DNA of 64,000 nucleotides from Nocardia niigatensis NBRC 100131 (lineage in GTDB: Bacteria > Actinomycetota > Actinomycetes > Mycobacteriales > Mycobacteriaceae). Position numbers and translations under genes: made by a program. Location: positions 1 through 64,000 of the forward strand of contig NZ_BAGC01000054.1 in the NCBI RefSeq assembly GCF_000308655.1. Direction: 5' to 3'. The notes below the pieces were generated by a model that did no database searches, had not been told where the DNA came from, and saw nothing but the letters and a program-made list of their open reading frames with translations. This document shows positions 62,501 through 64,000 of the stretch, piece after piece. Position 1 is the first letter of the stretch, and each line of letters opens with the position of its first letter.

Positions 62501-64000
62501 GGTTCTCGACGCCGTCGGCGGTGTCGGTGACGATGGCGACGGCCTTGGCGTCGTCGGCCACGGACCGGTCGAGCAGCGAGACCAGCGTGGCCTCGGAGCC
62601 GCCGTCCATGACCGAGTCCACGTCCTGTGCGGTGTTGTTCCACCGCTGCAGGATTCGCGCGTTCTCGGTCTCGTCGAGCAGGTCGATGTCACCGACGGCG
62701 ACGGTGGTGTCGGCCAGGATGGCGTCCAGCACCCGCACGAACCGGTCGGCGAAGGACCGCACGGTCGATTCGTCGAACAGGTCGGTGGCGTAACCGAATT
62801 CGGTGAGGATCTCCGCCGGGGTGCCGTCCTCGGCGTACCGGTCGTAGAGCGTGACGTGCAGGTCGGTCTTGGCCAGCTGCGAGTCGAATTCGACCGCGGC
62901 CACATGCAGGCCCGGCAGTTCGAAGGCGGTCTCGGCCAGGTTCTGGAACGAGAGACCCACCTGGAACAGCGGATTGCGCGCCGTGGAGCGAACCGGGTTG
63001 AGCACCTCGACCAGCCGCTCGAACGGCACGTCGGCATTGGCGAACGCCTCCAGGTCGCGCTCACGGACCTCGGAGAGCAGGTCGGCGAAGCTCGCGCCGC
63101 CGTCGACCTGGGTGCGGAACACCAGGGTGTTCACGAACATGCCGATCAGGTCGTCGAGTTCGCGTTCACCGCGGCCCGCGATCGGGGTGCCGACCGCGAT
63201 GTCGTCGGTGCCGGACAGGCGGGCCAGCAGCACCGCCAGGGCGGCGTGCACGACCATGAACAGCGACGCGTTGTTGGCCCGCGCCAGCTCGTGCAGCCTG
63301 GCGTGGCGTTCGGCGTCGATGTCGAAGCGCAGCGCCTTGCCGTGGAACGACTGCGCCGGGGGACGCGGCCGGTCGGTGGGCAGCTCCAGCTGATCGGGCA
63401 GCCCGCTCAGCGCGCGGGTCCAGTACGAGACCTGCTTGGCGGCCAGCGATTCCGCGTCGTCCTCGCGGCCGAGCACCTCGCGCTGCCACAGCGCGTAGTC
63501 GGCGTACTGCACCGGCAGCGGGGCCCACTGCGGGACATCGCCGTTCACGCGGGCCACGTAGGCGGCCATGATGTCGCGCGCCATCGGGCCCATGGAGGAG
63601 CCGTCGGCGGAGACGTGGTGGACGGTGAACGCCAGCACGTGCTGGGTGGTCGCGGTGTCGGCGATGCGGAACATCTTGACCGCGAGCGGCACCTCGACGG
63701 TGACGTCGAAGGTGGTCATGGCGAATTCGATGACCTTGCCGAGCAGTTCGCCCTCGGTCACCTCCTCCGGCACCAGCGACAGGTCGGTCTGCGAGGCGGG
63801 CAGCACCACCTGGTGCGGGCCCGCGGCCGAGCGCGGGTACACCGTGCGCAGCACCTCGTGGCGGGCGATCACATCGCCGATGGCCTGCTTCATGGCGTAC
63901 AGGTCCAGCGCGCCGGTGAAGCGGACCGCCAGCGGAATGTTGTCGACCGCCGAGGTGCTGGTGTCGAACTGGTTCAGGAACCAGTAGCGCTGTTGCGCCG
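50568..64000 (-). CDS. Non-ribosomal peptide synthetase, C-terminal part (5' end beyond window)
   Basis: At least 4470 residues; the frame is open to the right edge, where it is inside a condensation domain (AQQRYWFLNQFDTSTSAVDN), so the start is outside. Domain order by motif position: C (HHVSADG ~63.6 kb), A1 (TSGSTGRPKG ~62.1 kb), PCP (WGGNSLLA ~60.95 kb), C (HHISGDG ~60.25 kb), A2 (~58.75 kb), PCP (LGGNSLLA ~57.6 kb), C (HHIAADG ~57.0 kb), A3 (~55.5 kb), PCP (LGGDSILS ~54.37 kb), epimerase (HHMVVDG ~53.75 kb), C (HHILVDG ~52.26 kb), truncated A (50.57-51.34 kb). Ends EGIRTIPTN with no PCP or thioesterase. Hand-read selectivity residues: A1 and A2 both D-L-W-H-L-I-L-V-S; A3 D-A-L-F-V-G-G-I-M. 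The third residue is set up for D-configuration. Confidence 0.96.
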   Translation of the reverse strand, partial: AQQRYWFLNQFDTSTSAVDNIPLAVRFTGALDLYAMKQAIGDVIARHEVLRTVYPRSAAGPHQVVLPASQTDLSLVPEEVTEGELLGKVIEFAMTTFDVTVEVPLAVKMFRIADTATTQHVLAFTVHHVSADGSSMGPMARDIMAAYVARVNGDVPQWAPLPVQYADYALWQREVLGREDDAESLAAKQVSYWTRALSGLPDQLELPTDRPRPPAQSFHGKALRFDIDAERHARLHELARANNASLFMVVHAALAVLLARLSGTDDIAVGTPIAGRGERELDDLIGMFVNTLVFRTQVDGGASFADLLSEVRERDLEAFANADVPFERLVEVLNPVRSTARNPLFQVGLSFQNLAETAFELPGLHVAAVEFDSQLAKTDLHVTLYDRYAEDGTPAEILTEFGYATDLFDESTVRSFADRFVRVLDAILADTTVAVGDIDLLDETENARILQRWNNTAQDVDSVMDGGSEATLVSLLDRSVADDAKAVAIVTDTADGVENLTYAELDARVNQLARELIARGIGTEDRVALAIRRSTDLVVAMYAVAKSGAAYVPIDPDQPAERVGYILETAAPKVVLTTAAAGFDAHTSQRATELAEVLRIDELDLSGHSAKPVTDADRVRVLTAANTAYIIFTSGSTGRPKGVALPHGAVVNQLLWKVTEFGLDPADAVLLKTAATFDLSVWEFWSAAACGGRMVIAAPDGHKDPAYLNELMAREWVTTLHVVPSMLDALLTDGLPDSLWRILAIGEALPGPLAQRVLRERPRTELFNLYGPTEAAVSITNHRVTARDELSVSIGSPEWNSQVYVLDARLRPVPVGVSGELYLAGAQLARGYFGRPDLTSDRFVANPFADNGSRMYRTGDLVAWQENGELEYRGRTDFQVKIRGFRIELGDIESALLRVDSVASAAVVAHTDPVLGDRLVAYVVGTDGEPDKQQLQSALAAELPSYMIPSVFMPLTALPLNANGKLDRKELPQPTFEKAVFRAPVSPIEQIVAGVFAEVLRVESGRIGLDDDFFAWGGNSLLATQVAARLGEALNTRVPVRLLFEASTVAALAARVERDAGAGGRKALTAGPRPDNIPLSLAQQRMWFLNRFDTASAAYNVPVAVRLSGLLDEDALRAAIADVVARHEILRTIYPQTEDGPVQVILPPAQAVPELEVRTVNADEVVGAVVELTSTAFDVTVEVPIKVALFKIEGETPAPVPAAQSEAAAHAAAYTFDFADIEPTGQFPVVDPDAPAPAEYVLALVIHHISGDGSSVAPLTRDLMTAYAARSIKQEPGWSPLTVQYADYSIWQRELLGSEDDAESLASKQVAYWQQALAGLPDQLDLPADRPRPAVQSFAGGTLDIRIDADLHAGLVDLARTEGATLFMVVHTALAVLLSRLSGSDDIAIGTPMAGRGEAVLDDLIGMFVNTLVFRTQVDGGQPFAELLARQRETDIQAYANADVPFERLVEVLNPARSTARHPLFQVGLSFQNLTRSTLELPGLSVSGLDVDTELSQFDLHLIVSDIYSENGAAEGITGILTYATDIFDRDTVRGFADRFVHLLREIVAAPRTAVGEIELLAAAERTEILERRNATAHRVDSAATLVSLLNATVAAKPTAIALIGPAGETLTYAELGARVNGLARHLISLGVGPEARVALALRRSVDLVVAMYAVSVAGGAYVPVDPDQPAERTGYILETAAPVCVLTNAAAEFTTEIAPLVYMDRDAIPVGRRDGDELALSGPVTDAERVAPLRPDHTAYVIFTSGSTGRPKGVALSHAAIANQLQWKSAEFELGADDAVLLKTAATFDLSVWEFWSAAVSGGRLVIAAADGHRDPAYLNELMARERVTTLHVVPSMLDALLTAADGTLNDALRRVLAIGEALPATVAQRFRADNPDAGLFNLYGPTEAAVSITSHRVTDADQGSVSIGAPEWNSRVYVLDARLNPVPDGVSGELYLAGAQLARGYFGRPDLTADRFVADPFAVGERMYRTGDLVAWNAIGELEYRGRTDFQVKIRGFRIELGEIEAALLALPEIAQTAVLAKTDAKTGDRLVAYLVPSGSGVDVPLVKSALSAALPSYMVPSAFVVLDALPLNVNGKLDRKALPEPEFETTAFRAPSTPIEEIVAGVIAEVLGISDAESGAVRVGADDDFFALGGNSLLATQVAARIGAALDARVPVRAVFEASTVAGLAAKVEQHAGAGDRKALTAGPRPDNVPLSLAQQRMWFLNQFDTASAAYNVPVAVRLTGALDVEALQQAVADVIGRHETLRTLYPQVDGVAAQVIVPAAQAVPDLTPIVVPAESVTERITALVTTGFDVTTEVPLHAKLFRVDGDAESTGGSAAEVEHVLVFVTHHIAADGWSMGPLTRDVMVAYAARAAGVAPGWAPLPVQYADFSIWQREVLGSEDDATSLIAAQAEFWRTALADLPDELNLPSDRPRPTAQSFRGGRVLFPIGKDLHRGLQQIARTNNATMFMVVHTALAVFLARLSGTTDIAIGAPIAGRGEAELDNLIGMFVNTLVLRTEVTGQAGFTELLAKAKDSDLQAFAHADIPFERLVELLNPERSTARHPLFQVALSFENLPDSSFELPALRASAVDFENEIAKFDLMLTLTEAPADADAGMYAEFGYARDLFDQETVEGFAERFLRLLGEIIAAPRTAVGDLEILAAEERADLISRTGGPAIAPRVLPELLAEAVANNPVGEAVVFQGQALGYAELDAASSRLARVLIERGAGPETRVAVAIRRSFESVLAIWAVAKSGAAFVPVDPSYPADRIAHMVNDSGAVLGLTVDAELEGLPPVKSLAGWISLDDTMVQAEIASHFAEPVTDAERWAPVRPDHVAYVIYTSGTTGMPKGVVVTHSGLANFATEQIVRYHLDSGSRALHFASPSFDASVLEYLLAIGAGGTLVVVPPGVYGGEELAELIKRERATHAFITPAALATLDPKGLDSLRVLVAGGEAVPADLVEKWAIPLENRTIRAFHNGYGPTETTIMTNISDALAPGDLVTIGGPVRGMQALILDARLRPVPVGVAGELYLSGIQLSRGYHDRPGLSAERFVANPFVAGERMYRSGDVVRWTATGEVEYVGRNDFQVKVRGFRIELGEIDAALASHETVDFAVTVGHKTEAGATILAAYVLPVAGRSIDIPALTEHVSGRLPEYMVPTAITILDAIPLTPVGKLDRRALPEPVFTARDFRAPVTELEATIAEVFADVLGVEQVGADDSFFALGGDSILSIQLVSRAKARGIVFSPRDVFEKRTVAGLAEVATLGGDTAQEKLAELPGGGVGDIPLTPIMHAILSSGSSYERFSQTMPLRLPDGITRTVLVGAIDALFDHHDVLRSRLRGSAHPENATEGFEFEALPRGAVDVDALVHRVELAADISDEELTRVGSIEFDAALGRLDPANAAMVQFVWFAFAPEGSDEARVRRDVLLIVAHHMVVDGVSWRILIPDLGLAWSQVAFGQPIALPETGTSLRRWAHALVEESRSESRVAELPFWQRVTETPDPQLGARAFDPQVDTFATVERIEVTVPATVTEAVLTAVPGLYRGGVNDGLLSALAMAVARWRGETVGGSALIKLEGHGREEEIVPGADLSRTVGWFTAAFPVRLDLNGADLTEAFEGGNALGDIVKSVKEQLLALPDKGLGWGLLRHLNPETATQLRDVGQISFNYLGRMSAGEVPEGMAELGWVPVDDLGRLDGDMDADMPANATLDINAIVTDGADGPELGAAFSFPRGLLDRARVQEFADLFVAALTALAAHAKRPEAGGFTPSDLSLVRVEQSDIEVWERNYPALADVWPLSPLQSGLLFHALLTQNTVDVYTIQTVLDLSGVVDLDRLQVAAQAILDRYPSLRTAFVTDSDGQAHQVVLDKVEAPFHVVDLTDLPEAERNPRMREMIEADRADHFDLSAPPLMRFTVFRISDDLVHLVITTHHILVDGWSMPLLMQDLLVLYAVRGDMSVLPRVPSFRNYLAWLAGRNRDESIEAWKRALAGVSEPTQLAPAATRDENYEIGRYTLDIDADRTRALSKRAGELNVTLNTLIQTSWAVLIGRLTGRSDVVFGATVSGRPGDLPGVESMVGLFINTVPVRIRVDDRLTIGGLLQRVQHDQADLLEHHHIGLTEIQQLAGAGAEFDTIMAFESYPVDKDAIAAASSIDGMSVSGVGINDNTHYPMSLVIMAGETIDISMRYLGSRFTADEVAILAARFDRILEALVGDADGLVGDIDILDATERARILAESAVTPADSAADAARVGTATVANVLAEVVEEDPQAPALLSGGQEIAYAVLDRRSSQLARLLIERGAGPGDVVAVALPHTVEAVVAVWAIHKAGAAVLFADGLSFGEILAAGAGFGIAQEPAASSVRWLVPSDPKVQADLSTRPAHPVSYTDRVRPLTESDPAFVYRDAETWATLTQSEALDRAATLRTEYEIDYESTTYTTAVSGRASIDEFLASATAGALSVLPTGDIPADLEDGEVTHWFTTPADPTDEAGEGIRTIPTN
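50571..51340 (-). other. Truncated terminal adenylation domain of the NRPS
   Basis: The last ~257 residues begin like an A domain (ANVLAEVVEEDPQAPALLSG, YAVLDRRSSQLARLLIERGA, VAVALPHTVEAVVAVWAIHK). From there they lose identity: no TSGSTG/SGTTG phosphate loop, no FDxSxxE, no YGPTE, no YRTGD and no PCP. The tail DIPADLEDGEVTHWFTTPAD to the stop is not recognised. The remnant could be a docking or release element or a decayed module. Confidence 0.8.

Overview
The window is a strongly G+C-rich actinobacterial chromosome segment with very dense coding. Gene content and order point to Nocardia or a close relative in the Mycobacteriales. The evidence is: pgi, intracellular chorismate mutase and UvrD1/PcrA in the same neighbourhood as M. 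tuberculosis Rv0946c-Rv0949; a QcrB with mycobacterial-type sequence; a DyP peroxidase-encapsulin pair; WS/DGAT-like and AidB-like lipid genes; and a very large NRPS. The genus is an inference from protein resemblance, not a database match. No rRNA, tRNA, IS element, prophage or CRISPR array was recognised.

Layout. 1-8.3 kb: 3' part of an M23 peptidase gene, a decayed HD-GYP-like stretch with a ~115-bp tandem repeat, then pgi, gabD, chorismate mutase and pcrA. 8-15 kb: a stand-alone QcrB paralogue coupled to a small DUF2007-like protein, an SRPBCC-epimerase fusion, a small secreted protein, an orphan Phd-type antitoxin, and an AidB-like acyl-CoA dehydrogenase with its TetR regulator. 15-25 kb: crotonase, acyltransferase, carboxylesterase, a MocR regulator with a PNPOx-like enzyme, an Fpg/Nei glycosylase, a 31-bp minisatellite, an acyl-CoA synthetase with a hairpin leader, and cobF. 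25-29 kb: thyA-folA, a cupin, then DyP peroxidase plus encapsulin shell (a protein nanocompartment). 29-36 kb: beta-lactamase-like hydrolase between two gene remnants, small membrane and secreted proteins, Nudix, an MFS exporter and a double TerD protein. 36-43.5 kb: TetR-controlled operon of APC permease, two DUF1989 carboxyguanidine deaminase-type proteins, a carboxyltransferase-only urea/guanidine carboxylase, and allophanate hydrolase. 43.5-50.4 kb: patatin, MarR, SGNH hydrolase, ABC-2 exporter, epoxide hydrolase and a membrane protein. 50.5-64 kb: the C-terminal part of an NRPS that runs off the right edge, with visible order C-A-PCP-C-A-PCP-C-A-PCP-E-C-truncated A.

Most noteworthy: (1) the nitrogen operon whose carboxylase lacks both the biotin carboxylase and the biotin carrier domains; (2) the NRPS ending in a truncated adenylation domain with no PCP or thioesterase; (3) the complete DyP-encapsulin module with a visible cargo-loading tail; (4) a recurrent TANNNT box 6-9 nt before the start codon in about twelve genes, indicating leaderless transcription and fixing several start codons; (5) recent tandem duplications (87-bp, 115-bp, 31-bp units) and near-perfect operator palindromes next to the TetR genes and the acyl-CoA synthetase.
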